A DNA stretch of 64,000 bases from Bdellovibrio bacteriovorus HD100 (GTDB taxonomy: Bacteria; Bdellovibrionota; Bdellovibrionia; Bdellovibrionales; Bdellovibrionaceae). The position numbers were made by a program, and so were the translations under genes. Positions 1 to 7,437 of this stretch are shown here, one piece after another. The stretch covers positions 558,001 through 622,000 of the forward strand of contig NC_005363.1 in NCBI RefSeq assembly GCF_000196175.1, in the 5' to 3' direction. Numbering within the stretch: the stretch's first letter is position 1; each line of letters starts with the position of its first letter. The notes beneath the pieces are model-generated. The model searched no databases and was not told where the DNA came from. It saw only the letters and a program-made list of their open reading frames with translations.

Positions 1-1
1 T

Positions 2-634
2 GCTTACTTGAATCCAAAACTTTTTCCGCATGTGATTGAAACAGTGCCGTTGGGCATCCCCACGGAAACAAATCCTGAAGCCGCCCGCAATGCCCAGCTG
101 TGGGAAAACTGGCTGCGTATGAATCCGGTGATGGCTCCCTTTTGGATTCGTCAGTCCCGCGACCAGGCATACAGCAAACACTGGGGGGCGGTGGTGGATG
201 CGAACCTTGCCAGGGATCCGGACTATTACGGGGCAAATCCGCGCATCGCGGATATCAAGTCGGGATATGTGACGATTGCCCGGGCCGCCGAGGACTTTGA
301 TCTGACGAAGGTGGATTATAAGGCGAACGCTGTGACTCGGGACTTTGTTCTGGCGGGTCAGGAAAATTCAGAACGTCTAAAAAATCAGATTGTGGCTTTG
401 AAGAACTATCTGCGCTCGGGAAAACCCGCGCGTGTGATGGTGGTGGCGAATGCGGGGCATGTGCTGCCGTCGGAGTCTCCGTCAGTGTATGCGGCGGCGA
501 TCGGGGTGCTGGCGCAGCAGCCTGTGTCTGCGGGAGTGTCGTTCATGGTTGTGCGCAAGGCTGCGGATGTGCACAAAGCCCAGTGGCAGGGGGCTTCGGA
601 ATTGGAAGCCTGGATGGATGGGATCGTGAAATAG
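2..634 (+). CDS. C-terminal part of a possible alpha/beta hydrolase (5' truncated by window)
   Basis: The frame is open from position 2, so the gene enters from the left and the TTG at 8 is probably internal. About 210 residues are visible. I do not recognise the family firmly. The stretch ARVMVVANAGHVLPSESP (around residues 143-160) followed by a helix looks like the last beta-strand and catalytic-histidine turn of an alpha/beta hydrolase. That is inference: the nucleophile elbow would lie outside the window. A weak hairpin follows the stop. Codon use is G/C-rich, unlike the next three genes, so this belongs to the ordinary chromosome. Confidence 0.45.
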   Translation, partial: AYLNPKLFPHVIETVPLGIPTETNPEAARNAQLWENWLRMNPVMAPFWIRQSRDQAYSKHWGAVVDANLARDPDYYGANPRIADIKSGYVTIARAAEDFDLTKVDYKANAVTRDFVLAGQENSERLKNQIVALKNYLRSGKPARVMVVANAGHVLPSESPSVYAAAIGVLAQQPVSAGVSFMVVRKAADVHKAQWQGASELEAWMDGIVK

Positions 635-649
635 CGGCTTTAAATGTCG

Positions 650-670
650 CTGTGTCAAAGTGATACACAG
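650..670 (+). terminator. Weak hairpin after the first gene
   Basis: CTGTGT and ACACAG pair across a 9-nt loop and are followed by TTTATT. It sits 16 bp after the stop at 634. The stem is short, so this is only a possible terminator. Confidence 0.35.
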
Positions 671-750
671 TTTATTCTGCTGAAATCGTTTATATTGCAT
701 TTTGACTAGCATCGAAATTGCTGAATGAAGACCTATTAGGTGAGGTCTTT

Positions 751-1683
751 ATGCGTTTTCTTTGGTCGGCTACAATGCTTTCAGTTTCCTTGATGCTGTT
801 TGCGCCGGCTATTTTTGCTACGCAATCGCACAAAGATCAGGCTTATTTGTATCTTCAAAATATTTATTCTCGCGACAATGTAAGCAAATTGCATGTCCTG
901 AGTTTACAGCAAAGGTTAGAGTACTTCTCCCGCATTTTCCTAGGAAAACCTTACCTTGGGGGAGCCCTCGGTGAGGGGGCAAATTCCGCATATGATAATG
1001 ATCCTCTATACAGATTTGATGCGTTTGATTGTACTACTTATGTGGAAACAGTTGCCGCCCTGACCTTGTCTTATGGTGAAGCAGAATTTCAAAAGAATAT
1101 GAATGTGATCCGGTACCAAGATGGAGTGGTGAGTCTTATTACTCGTAATCACTTTACCAGCGTAGATTGGAATCCTAATGTTGAAAAATTGGGAATTCTT
1201 AGAGACGTGACTGCTGAAATTGGTTTGGCTGATGTCTCCACTTTGCAGACCCTGATTGACAAGAAGGAATGGTATAAAAAGCAAGCTTCGGCAATGGTAA
1301 AAGTTAAGGACAATGAGGCAAAAAAGGTTGGTGGCATCATCGCTCGAACTCAGGCAATTCGTCCCCAGATCTCAGCACTTAACTTTCTAAGCAAGGAGAT
1401 TCTAACTGCAAAGCCCGACCTTCTCCTTCGATTTCCCAAGGCTGGGATAGTTAATATTGTCAGAAAAAACTGGAATGTTAGAGATGCTATAGGTACGAAC
1501 TTGGACGTTTCCCACCAAGGTATTATTTTTGAGAGAGATGGAGAAATTATTTTCCGTCACGCTAGTTATAAAAAGAGCTCTCAATATGTTGTTGAAGTTC
1601 CGCTACTCGAATATGTGAAAAAGAACTTTGGTGATCAAACATTCGCAGGGCTGAATGTTCTTTCATTTGTGGGCGGCCTTTGA
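751..1683 (+). CDS. Exported DUF1460-family (N-acetylmuramoyl-L-alanine amidase-like) protein
   Basis: A 310-residue protein. ATG 751 is chosen over the upstream TTG 718 because a GGTGAGG Shine-Dalgarno lies just before it and a clean signal peptide (hydrophobic core, AIFA cleavage region) follows. The motif FDCTTYVET places a candidate catalytic Cys at residue 94; HFTSVDW (His134) and SHQGIIFE (His255) give candidate catalytic histidines. This pattern fits PF07313/DUF1460, an NlpC/P60-like fold implicated in peptidoglycan amide cleavage. It probably acts in the periplasm or on prey wall. Its TGA overlaps the ATG of the next gene, so translation is likely coupled. The gene is visibly A/T-rich compared with its flanks. 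Confidence 0.75.
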   Translation: MRFLWSATMLSVSLMLFAPAIFATQSHKDQAYLYLQNIYSRDNVSKLHVLSLQQRLEYFSRIFLGKPYLGGALGEGANSAYDNDPLYRFDAFDCTTYVETVAALTLSYGEAEFQKNMNVIRYQDGVVSLITRNHFTSVDWNPNVEKLGILRDVTAEIGLADVSTLQTLIDKKEWYKKQASAMVKVKDNEAKKVGGIIARTQAIRPQISALNFLSKEILTAKPDLLLRFPKAGIVNIVRKNWNVRDAIGTNLDVSHQGIIFERDGEIIFRHASYKKSSQYVVEVPLLEYVKKNFGDQTFAGLNVLSFVGGL

Positions 1684-2717
1684 TGGAATTTTCTGCGCGC
1701 TTAATCACTACCACTTTTCTCTCTCTGGCAATATTTGGCTGCGGATTTAAGAAGGATGTTCCTGGCTTAGTTGAGAAAAATGTTAGAGAAACCTCGCTTT
1801 TGAATCAACGTCTCGGGAGTGAAGACGCGTTAAAGCGTGCCGTCGCAGATGGGGATCTGGTCGATATAAGAAGAATTATCGAGCAGAATCCAAGTATTCA
1901 GCTAAACCAAGAGATTAGCGAAGAGACGGTTCTATCAGTAGCTTTACGGCGAGGGGATTTCGAAGTTGTAGCGTTACTTATGAGTTATGGTGCATCTCCT
2001 TTTGTTGTTCTTAAGCGGGGTGAAAAAAGTGCATATGATGGCATTGATCGCTATCCAGCTCGCATCAAATCTATTATTTCTTACCAGGCTCAACTTGCCT
2101 TAAATCACTTCGTAACATTGGCTGAAAGTGGCAATCTAGAGTATGCCCTTGAGTTTTATACCTCAAAATTTATTCCCTGCGCTTTAGGATTTGAGAGGCT
2201 GCGAAGTGCATCTGGAAAGAATGCTGCTGCGGTTAGTAACGCAAGCGTAGCATTGTTGAGTCATTCATCTTGTAAAAAGCTCGATAGCCTCCAATTTGAG
2301 AGAATGCTCGGCAAAGAGCTTTTACGCGTCCTTCGCGCATATGATCGAGATTTAAGTGTATTGTATGCTTTAGGTAAGCAGATACCATATGGCGTTTCGA
2401 CGATTGAAATCGCAAAAGATAATGTGATGGCAAAAATCAATCCAGTATTTTTGATCAACTTTAGATCTGTATGTGATGCTTCTTTTACAAAGCGACCTGA
2501 AGTTGCAGAGTGGCGAGAAAAAATTATTTCAGCTTTTGATAATCTTAGTGGATTGGCCTATGAAATAGAAGTTACCAAGAAGGATAGTATTGGCATAAGT
2601 TCCGGTCGCGCATTGATTTCAGACTTCGTCGGAATGGATGACTCCGATGAGAGGCGCGATACTATTGCCACTTTGACTGAGATTCCTGATTTCTTTATTT
2701 GCCAGGGAGCAGAGTAA
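1683..2717 (+). CDS. Ankyrin-like lipoprotein, candidate inhibitor of the upstream amidase
   Basis: A 344-residue protein whose ATG at 1683 shares bases with the stop of the amidase gene (TGATG). The N-terminus is a lipoprotein signal with lipobox LAIFGC (Cys20). Residues ~50-130 resemble ankyrin units: helix-turn-helix segments such as ALKRAVADGDLVDIRRII and LSVALRRGDFEVVALLMSYG. The rest is helical and unrecognised. Established context: in Bdellovibrio an ankyrin protein (Bd3460) protects the predator by inhibiting its own endopeptidases. Here the coupling to a wall amidase suggests a similar immunity role; this is inference. The ankyrin match is by eye only. Confidence 0.65.
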   Translation: MEFSARLITTTFLSLAIFGCGFKKDVPGLVEKNVRETSLLNQRLGSEDALKRAVADGDLVDIRRIIEQNPSIQLNQEISEETVLSVALRRGDFEVVALLMSYGASPFVVLKRGEKSAYDGIDRYPARIKSIISYQAQLALNHFVTLAESGNLEYALEFYTSKFIPCALGFERLRSASGKNAAAVSNASVALLSHSSCKKLDSLQFERMLGKELLRVLRAYDRDLSVLYALGKQIPYGVSTIEIAKDNVMAKINPVFLINFRSVCDASFTKRPEVAEWREKIISAFDNLSGLAYEIEVTKKDSIGISSGRALISDFVGMDDSDERRDTIATLTEIPDFFICQGAE

Positions 2718-3668
2718 ATGGAACGACTTCTGGTAAGTTTACTTCTGATGTTTTGCGTTGGTTGCAGCTTTGCAAAGGATGATTCCGCAACTTATCATCA
2801 GGAAAATTTGAATACAAATGTTGAGTATCTTTCACTCAAACAACTTGTAAAAGTGGGAACAGTTCTTGATCTTGTCAATTTTCTGAATACAACTCAGTTC
2901 AGAATGAACGAGGAACAAGAGAAAGAGCTTTTTGAGGCTTCTGTAAATCGTGGGAGTGCTGAGATATTTGCGAATCTTATGAGGAGAGGATCTTTCAAGT
3001 CTGTATTTTCTAACGGTTCATTTGTTCTTTCTCAGAAGAAGATGAACCTCGATATCCGGGCGGTTCTTACTTCGCATTTATTTTCAGAGCTTTTGAACAC
3101 TGGAGAAAGAAAATCAATGACTTGTTCTGAGGTACTTACACAAGTCTTTTTTTTAAGATGGGCAAATGTTGGAACCGCATCGCAACTTCAGAAATTAGGT
3201 TTGGAAAAGACTGCTGAATCTGATTGCGCACAGATTGATCCAAAGCTCGTAGGATATTTGTATAGAAATGAACTAGCATTCTTGTATCTTAACTCGCAAT
3301 CCACACCCGAATTATTTGCAAAGCTGGTTCATATCAAAAAAGTAGACCGCAGGAGTTATCTTGTCGGCAACTTTAGTTGGGGACAGCTTTTGATATCTCC
3401 AATAATGGTGCTCAACAGTCTTCCTGGTAGAATAGACGACGAACTACTTAAGTCGCTTTCTAAAGACCTTGAAAGCTCTTTGGAAGAGTCCGCAGATGTT
3501 GCGTATTACGTTTTAGCCAGGTCAGGGGCTTATAGAGTTGGAAGGCTATCAAACAAGCTGGAGCTGGTTTCTTTGGAAGAAAATTTGATTTCAGAGCTAA
3601 TACAGCAGAATGCAGAGTTTGTTTTCGATCGCCATGTGCCAGTAGATCAAGATATAAAGCTTCCGTAG
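2718..3668 (+). CDS. Second ankyrin-like lipoprotein, paralogue of its neighbour
   Basis: A 316-residue protein whose ATG directly abuts the previous stop (TAAATG). Lipobox MFCVGC gives Cys16 as the lipidation site. The segment LKQLVKVGTVLDLVNFL and the later ASVNRGSAEIFANLMRRG line up with the ankyrin-like helices of the preceding protein in the same order, so the two look like diverged duplicates. No catalytic motif is visible. It shares the A/T-rich composition of the cassette. Function unknown; a periplasmic partner or immunity factor for the DUF1460 protein is the most economical guess. Confidence 0.6.
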   Translation: MERLLVSLLLMFCVGCSFAKDDSATYHQENLNTNVEYLSLKQLVKVGTVLDLVNFLNTTQFRMNEEQEKELFEASVNRGSAEIFANLMRRGSFKSVFSNGSFVLSQKKMNLDIRAVLTSHLFSELLNTGERKSMTCSEVLTQVFFLRWANVGTASQLQKLGLEKTAESDCAQIDPKLVGYLYRNELAFLYLNSQSTPELFAKLVHIKKVDRRSYLVGNFSWGQLLISPIMVLNSLPGRIDDELLKSLSKDLESSLEESADVAYYVLARSGAYRVGRLSNKLELVSLEENLISELIQQNAEFVFDRHVPVDQDIKLP

Positions 3669-3814
3669 CTATGTAACATAAGTCTTCGATAAAACATCGT
3701 TTTTTAGCCCTTGGTCTGGCCCGTACTGGACCTTGGTCAAAAATTTTTGAGTCCTTAATTTCCAGTAAAATCAAATACTAGCAAGACCGCCAAAAAAAAT
3801 TCTGGACCTTGGGC

Positions 3815-3842
3815 TAAAGTTTTCTGGACCTAGGTCCGAAGA
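3815..3842 (+). promoter_or_regulatory. Candidate sigma-28 (FliA) promoter for the first flagellin
   Basis: TAAAGTTT (3815-3822) is a perfect sigma-28 -35 element. TCCGAAGA starts 12 bases later and resembles the GCCGATAA -10. The spacer is largely the palindrome GGACCTAGGTCC (3826-3837), so a protein bound there would sit inside the promoter. The predicted start site is ~285 bp from the ATG, which is long. Confidence 0.4.
3826..3837. promoter_or_regulatory. GGACCTAGGTCC palindrome (copy with perfect arms)
   Basis: A perfect 12-bp palindrome with related half-sites at 3726-3738 (CTGGACCTTGGTC) and 3803-3815 (TGGACCTTGGGCT). Similar sites occur upstream of other genes in the window (5919-6007, 12489-12507, 26318-26357, 29201-29209, 41499-41510, 41569-41589). 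Likely an operator, protein unknown. Confidence 0.45.
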
Positions 3843-3917
3843 GTTTGTTGTACACGTTGGGCAAGCTAAAAAGGATCTCCAGATCAAATCAGGATACCTC
3901 CTCTCGAAGCTCAAGCT

Positions 3918-3954
3918 CCTCTCAAGAAACGTCCAATCACCGTTTCTTAAGAGG
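3918..3954. other. Long hairpin in the first flagellin leader
   Basis: CCTCTCAAGAAACG (3918-3931) pairs with CGTTTCTTAAGAGG (3941-3954) with a single mismatch and a 9-nt loop. It lacks a T-run. It lies inside the predicted untranslated leader of the first flagellin and could affect mRNA stability or mark the end of an unannotated transcript. Confidence 0.4.
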
Positions 3955-4129
3955 GGCGGCTCCAACCTTAAATAAATTTTTTAAAAGTTTTAAGAGTTAC
4001 TAAAAACAAAATCAGATCACGGGACGTAGGCGGATTTCGGGTGTTCGAAGGGTAAGTGGTGCTACCTTAGATCATTTTAGATTCCACACAAAGCCAGCGG
4101 CTCGGGTCTCTCATCCCAAGGGGGGTTCT

Positions 4130-4954
4130 ATGGGCTTAAGAATCGCAACAAACACCGCATCTATCGCAGCACAACGCGTGCTATCCAAACAACAGAAACG
4201 CGCAGAGCATGCCGCACAGGCACTGGCTTCTGGTAGCCGTATCGTAAATGCGGCCGACGACGCCGCGGGCTTGGCGATTTCTGAGAACTTCAAAGGACAA
4301 TTGAAAGGTATCGGTCAGGCGCGAAACAACGCCAACAATGCCATCTCATTTGTTCAGGTCAGTGAGGGGGGCTTGAATGAGGTCTCCAACATTCTGGTGC
4401 GTCTGCGAGAGCTGGGCGTACAGGCCGCTTCCGATACTGTGAGTGACACAGAGAGGGAGTTCCTAAATAAAGAAACCCAACAACTTATCCAAGAGGCCGA
4501 TCGTATTGCCAAGACCACGGTCTTCGGTACGAAGAAAATGCTCGATGGTACTGCCGGAGCGATGGAGTTCCAGGTGGGTGCTTACTCGGATGAGAACAAC
4601 GTTATTAAATTTGAATTTGATGCCGACTCGACGGCGGCGGCACTGGGGATCGACTCGATTGCCATGGCGGACAGGGGGGATGCGCGGGCATCTCTGGAGC
4701 AGGTCGACCAGGCAATTGAAAAGGTCTCGGGTATGCGAGCGAACTTCGGTGCGATGCAATCGCGAATGGAGTCCGCAGTGAGCAACCTTGACGTGTCCTA
4801 TGAAAACTTGTCAGCGGCGAACTCTCGTATCCGCGACACCGACGTGGCGAAAGAAACGGCCGAAATGACATCTGCAAGTATTCTGCAAAATACAGCGGTG
4901 TCGGTTCTGGCTCAAGCCAACCAGTTGCCACAAGTGGCAATGAAGTTGGTCTAA
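4130..4954 (+). CDS. fliC: Flagellin (first of two in this window)
   Basis: A 274-residue flagellin, the polymerising subunit of the flagellar filament, exported by the flagellar type III apparatus with help from FliS. The N-terminal D0/D1 region (residues ~1-140) contains the typical [17 protein letters not shown] segment and VSEGGLNEVSNILVRLRELG. The C-terminal D1/D0 region contains [18 protein letters not shown] and ends with the hydrophobic helix VLAQANQLPQVAMKLV. The hypervariable middle is very short, as in other small bacterial flagellins. ATG 4130 follows a strong purine-rich site AAGGGGGG. It is paralogous to the gene at 6214. Two hairpins follow the stop. Confidence 0.97.
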   Translation: MGLRIATNTASIAAQRVLSKQQKRAEHAAQALASGSRIVNAADDAAGLAISENFKGQLKGIGQARNNANNAISFVQVSEGGLNEVSNILVRLRELGVQAASDTVSDTEREFLNKETQQLIQEADRIAKTTVFGTKKMLDGTAGAMEFQVGAYSDENNVIKFEFDADSTAAALGIDSIAMADRGDARASLEQVDQAIEKVSGMRANFGAMQSRMESAVSNLDVSYENLSAANSRIRDTDVAKETAEMTSASILQNTAVSVLAQANQLPQVAMKLV

Positions 4955-5006
4955 TAATATCAGCGTAAAATATTTAAGATTCACATTCGCGATTACGGAA
5001 TGTCGG

Positions 5007-5035
5007 GAGAAGCCTGTTCTGGGATAAGGCTTCTC
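5007..5035 (+). terminator. Hairpin downstream of the first flagellin
   Basis: GAGAAGCC (5007-5014) pairs with GGCTTCTC (5028-5035) across a 13-nt loop, about 50 bp after the stop. There is no T-run, so it may protect the transcript end and act with the next hairpin. Confidence 0.4.
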
Positions 5036-5079
5036 TCGGGAAGAGGGGTCGCCCACATATACTCCTCGTCTTAAGCCCA

Positions 5080-5109
5080 CCCTGGGGGCATCCGCCCCCA
5101 GGGATTTTC
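5080..5109 (+). terminator. Strong GC hairpin, likely flagellin terminator
   Basis: CCCTGGGGGC (5080-5089) and GCCCCCAGGG (5094-5103) form a perfect 10-bp stem with a 4-nt loop, followed by ATTTTC. This is the best terminator candidate for the first flagellin. It lies 10 bp from the REP copy at 5114. Confidence 0.65.
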
Positions 5110-5113
5110 AGAA

Positions 5114-5144
5114 GGTGCCTGGTGATTTTTTACACCTACAGCGC
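5114..5144 (-). repeat. REP-like repeat, copy A (3' side of RAYT gene)
   Basis: Read on the minus strand it is GCGCTGTAGGTGTAAAAA followed by ATCACCAGGCACC, one base different from copy D at 39538. It contains the GTAG tetranucleotide followed by an imperfect GGTG/CACC hairpin, the organisation expected of REP sequences recognised by RAYT proteins. The stop codon of the transposase (TAG) lies inside this GTAG. Confidence 0.75.
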
Positions 5145-5792
5145 GTCAACTTCTAAATGGGATGGACGACTTTTATAGGGGCTGATTTTAAAAACACTTC
5201 TTCTCAGACCTTTCTGAATCTTTTCCCAATCTTCGTGTCCGGTATCCGTATTCAGCCACTCCAGGGTGGCAAACCGTGAGCCCCAGGTTTCCCAGTGAGT
5301 GTCATCACATATGGGAACTTCCATCTTTTCCAATCCAAGAAGACTTCTTAATGTCGAATATCGATAGTCTTCGACTCTTTCGCAAAGCCCTGCCATGACC
5401 GGATTTCTATATAAGTATTTGTAGGCATGTTGATAGTAGAGCTGGTTCGACAGCAGACTTCGGTGAAACCTTGATCCGTAAGTGACATTGATTCGGTTGC
5501 TGAATGTCCGAAGGTCTCTTCCGGATTCCGACATGAAGAAGCGCATTGCTTCACTTAAATTTCCATTGGGTGCTGAGGCTATCAGATGGAAGTGGTTGCT
5601 CATCAATACAAATGCATGAATTCGAATTTCAAACGCCAGATGTATGAAGTGCAGATGCGTGGTCATCACTCTCCAAACATTCTCTGGCTCTACAGAAAAC
5701 CAGTCGCGATTAATACATCTGGCAGTGATGTGATATGGCAGTTCCGTATGACAAATGAATCTGTTTCTTCCCATACATAAGTAGTCATTCAA
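5136..5792 (-). CDS. REP-associated tyrosine transposase (RAYT, IS200/IS605 TnpA-like)
   Basis: A 218-residue Y1-type HUH nuclease. The HUH motif is NHFHLIA (His67 and His69), preceded by the family segment FVLMSN. The nucleophilic tyrosine should be one of those in LYYQHAYKYLYRNPV (residues 119-132), which matches the family YIxxNPV pattern. RAYTs are single-copy domesticated transposases that nick and mobilise dispersed REP hairpins. Here the gene is bracketed by inverted copies of one repeat (5114-5144 and 5853-5889). The start may be TTG 5792 (preceded by AGGAA) or ATG 5774. It sits between two flagellin genes, on the opposite strand. It appears intact. Confidence 0.9.
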   Translation of the reverse strand: MNDYLCMGRNRFICHTELPYHITARCINRDWFSVEPENVWRVMTTHLHFIHLAFEIRIHAFVLMSNHFHLIASAPNGNLSEAMRFFMSESGRDLRTFSNRINVTYGSRFHRSLLSNQLYYQHAYKYLYRNPVMAGLCERVEDYRYSTLRSLLGLEKMEVPICDDTHWETWGSRFATLEWLNTDTGHEDWEKIQKGLRRSVFKISPYKSRPSHLEVDAL

Positions 5793-5852
5793 ATGAAATT
5801 CCTAGATCAAAGCCTTTCAGACCTTCGTTTTGGATCCGGATTCTGACTTTTT

Positions 5853-5889
5853 GATGCGGTGTAGGTGTAAAAAGTCACCAGGCACCTTT
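5853..5889 (+). repeat. REP-like repeat, copy B (5' side of RAYT gene)
   Basis: Contains GTAGGTGTAAAAAGTCACC then AGGCACC, in inverted orientation to copy A. It is identical over its full 37 bp to copy C at 12008. GGTG/CACC pairing around TAAAAAGT gives a short hairpin, and AGGTG/AGGCACCT a longer alternative. Confidence 0.8.
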
Positions 5890-5918
5890 CTTTTGGTCGG
5901 GGTGGACGTTGGGTGGGA

Positions 5919-6007
5919 CTGGACCTTGGTATTGAAAAGTGCAGGGTTTTGGTCTGTTTTTCAGGATCTTGGTCCAGCTTTTACTGGATGATGGTCCAGA
6001 AGTGCTG
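5919..6007. promoter_or_regulatory. Cluster of GGACC/GGTCC half-sites
   Basis: CTGGACCTTGG at 5919, TTTTGGTCTG at 5948, GGATCTTGGTCCAG at 5964, CTGGATGATGGTCCAG at 5984 and CTGGAC at 6005. The cluster lies immediately upstream of the sigma-28-like promoter of the second flagellin and resembles the cluster upstream of the first. Confidence 0.4.
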
Positions 6008-6015
6008 GACGCGAC

Positions 6016-6042
6016 TAAAGCCTTTCAAGACCTCGCCGAAAG
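6016..6042 (+). promoter_or_regulatory. Candidate sigma-28 (FliA) promoter for the second flagellin
   Basis: TAAAGCCT, an exact 11-base spacer, then GCCGAAAG. Compared with TAAAGTTT-N11-GCCGATAA this matches 6/8 and 6/8 positions with the canonical spacing. Leader to the ATG would be ~165 nt. Confidence 0.5.
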
Positions 6043-6213
6043 GTATGTCAGAAGCAACGACGCAAACCAAGTCGAAGCTCTCGAGGAACCCGCAAGGAGT
6101 GATTGCCTTACGAAGATTCGCTTGAGAGAGCCAGACAAAAGTTTGGGTCAACAACGTGTACAAACTGGCTAGCCTAAGTAGGTATAAGGCGGCCGATTTA
6201 ATGGAGGTCCCAA

Positions 6214-7047
6214 ATGGGAATGAGAATTTCTACGAACGTATCCGCTATCAACGCACAGAGAACAATGGTGAACTCTCAGCGTGAAATCGGTAAATCAATG
6301 TCACAACTAGCATCCGGCTCCCGCATTAATAAAGCGGCGGACGATGCGGCAGGGTTGGCGATCAGTGAAAACTTGAAATCACAGATCAGATCCCTGGGCC
6401 AAGCTTCCCGAAATGCGAACGATGGTATCTCCATGGTTCAGACGGCAGAGGGTGGTTTGTCCGAAATTTCCAACATCCTGACTCGTATGAGAGAATTGGG
6501 TGTACAGGCTTCCTCTGACACTATCGGTGATACAGAGCGCGGCTTCCTGGATAAAGAGGTTCAGCAACTTAAATCTGAGGCTCAGCGTATCACTCAGACT
6601 ACTAGATTCGGTACAACAAAACTTCTGGATGGTTCCGGCGACTCGTTCGACTTCCAGGTAGGTATCAACAATGACCCTGAAGCAGATAGAATCTCCTTCA
6701 ACGCCGGTGAAACAAATGCATCCACGTCCTCTTTGGGAATTGACGGTTTCGACTTCTCTTCCAAAACAGGCGCGCAAGACGCTCTTGCAGCGATCGACAC
6801 GGCTCAGTCTCAAGTGAACGGTTACCGCGCAAATCTCGGTGCCCTTCAGAACAGATTGCAGTCCACAGTTGATAACTTGGGTGTGCAACACGAGAACATC
6901 TCCGCAGCTAACTCTCGTATCCGTGATACAGACGTAGCAGCAGCAACTGCAGAGACGACTCGTAACCAGGTACTTTTGCAGGCGAATACATCAGTGTTGT
7001 CTCAAGCCAACGCGATGCCAAACTCTGCACTAAGACTGATTGGTTAA
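6214..7047 (+). CDS. fliC: Flagellin (second of two in this window)
   Basis: A 277-residue flagellin paralogue. The N-terminal D0/D1 region carries [18 protein letters not shown] and [20 protein letters not shown]; the C-terminal part carries [19 protein letters not shown] and ends [17 protein letters not shown]. The middle (~145-190) is short, with the sequence [21 protein letters not shown] 6214 follows ATGGAGG at suitable spacing. Bdellovibrio uses several flagellins in one sheathed polar filament, which explains adjacent, diverged copies. Followed by a strong hairpin at 7114. Confidence 0.97.
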   Translation: MGMRISTNVSAINAQRTMVNSQREIGKSMSQLASGSRINKAADDAAGLAISENLKSQIRSLGQASRNANDGISMVQTAEGGLSEISNILTRMRELGVQASSDTIGDTERGFLDKEVQQLKSEAQRITQTTRFGTTKLLDGSGDSFDFQVGINNDPEADRISFNAGETNASTSSLGIDGFDFSSKTGAQDALAAIDTAQSQVNGYRANLGALQNRLQSTVDNLGVQHENISAANSRIRDTDVAAATAETTRNQVLLQANTSVLSQANAMPNSALRLIG

Positions 7048-7113
7048 TATTAGAATTGTTTTATAAGGATTTGACCTGAGAGGATACCTCCGTTTCCTCT
7101 CGGTACCAACCTA

Positions 7114-7139
7114 CCCAGGAAGACATGGGTCTTCCTGGG
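7114..7139 (+). terminator. Terminator hairpin of the second flagellin
   Basis: CCCAGGAAGAC (7114-7124) pairs perfectly with GTCTTCCTGGG (7129-7139), 4-nt loop. The following bases GTACTTTAC are only moderately T-rich. Confidence 0.6.
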
Positions 7140-7240
7140 GTACTTTACAGGGTTGGGACTCCTCGCAACATAATTAGGATCTTACGGTTGCCTCGGTTCA
7201 CGGGGTTTTTTGCGTTTCTCCTGTGATCGGGTTGCACCGG

Positions 7241-7290
7241 ATGTCGATCGACCTCGATCACCAAAATGTCGATAGACCTCGATCGCCAGT
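7241..7290 (+). repeat. Two-unit 25-bp direct repeat
   Basis: Units 7241-7265 and 7266-7290 match at 21 of 25 positions; each contains ATGTCGAT and GACCTCGATC. The repeat lies directly upstream of the sigma-54-like element and may be a pair of regulator binding sites. Confidence 0.6.
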
Positions 7291-7296
7291 ATAAAG

Positions 7297-7312
7297 TGGA
7301 GCAGTTCTTGCT
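7297..7312 (+). promoter_or_regulatory. Weak sigma-54-like element
   Basis: TGGAGCAGTTCTTGCT keeps the invariant GG and GC with 10 bases between, and the TTGC half, but deviates in the first half-site. It is ~125 bp from the metalloprotease ATG. Tentative. Confidence 0.25.
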
Positions 7313-7437
7313 TTGCTGTAATTCCTGAAAGTTTAGGCCTGTTGAGTTGGATATGGTGTCCGGCTCAGACCCAATTTTGGGTTCGCTGTCTCTTTTTTAG
7401 ACGGCGGCAAGTGGTTTAAATCGATTTGGGAGTACGT

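Larger units (their letters stand above)
3669..4129. other. Long intergenic region upstream of the first flagellin
   Basis: No protein-coding gene is supported in these 461 bp. The stretch holds several GGACC/GGTCC palindromes (3711-3738, 3803-3839), a sigma-28-like promoter (3815-3842) and a long imperfect hairpin (3918-3954). It ends with the flagellin ribosome site AAGGGGGG. The 5' leader from the putative promoter would be nearly 300 nt. Confidence 0.6.
5890..6213. other. Intergenic regulatory region upstream of the second flagellin
   Basis: No convincing gene in 324 bp; the two short frames here have no ribosome site and no family resemblance. It holds a cluster of GGACC/GGTCC half-sites (5919-6007), a good sigma-28-like promoter (6016-6042) and the ribosome site ATGGAGG before the flagellin. 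Confidence 0.6.
7048..7437. other. Intergenic region between flagellin and metalloprotease
   Basis: No gene supported in 390 bp. Contents: terminator hairpin (7114-7139), a 25-bp imperfect direct repeat in two units (7241-7290), a weak sigma-54-like element (7297-7312), and GGGAG before the ATG at 7438. Confidence 0.6.

Noticed and set aside
5913-6172. Two short plus-strand frames upstream of the second flagellin
   Set aside because: No ribosome site, no family resemblance, and they cover the GGACC cluster and the sigma-28-like promoter.
7048-7437. Riboswitch or small RNA in the flagellin-metalloprotease gap
   Set aside because: Only a terminator and a short direct repeat are visible; no known aptamer fold recognised.
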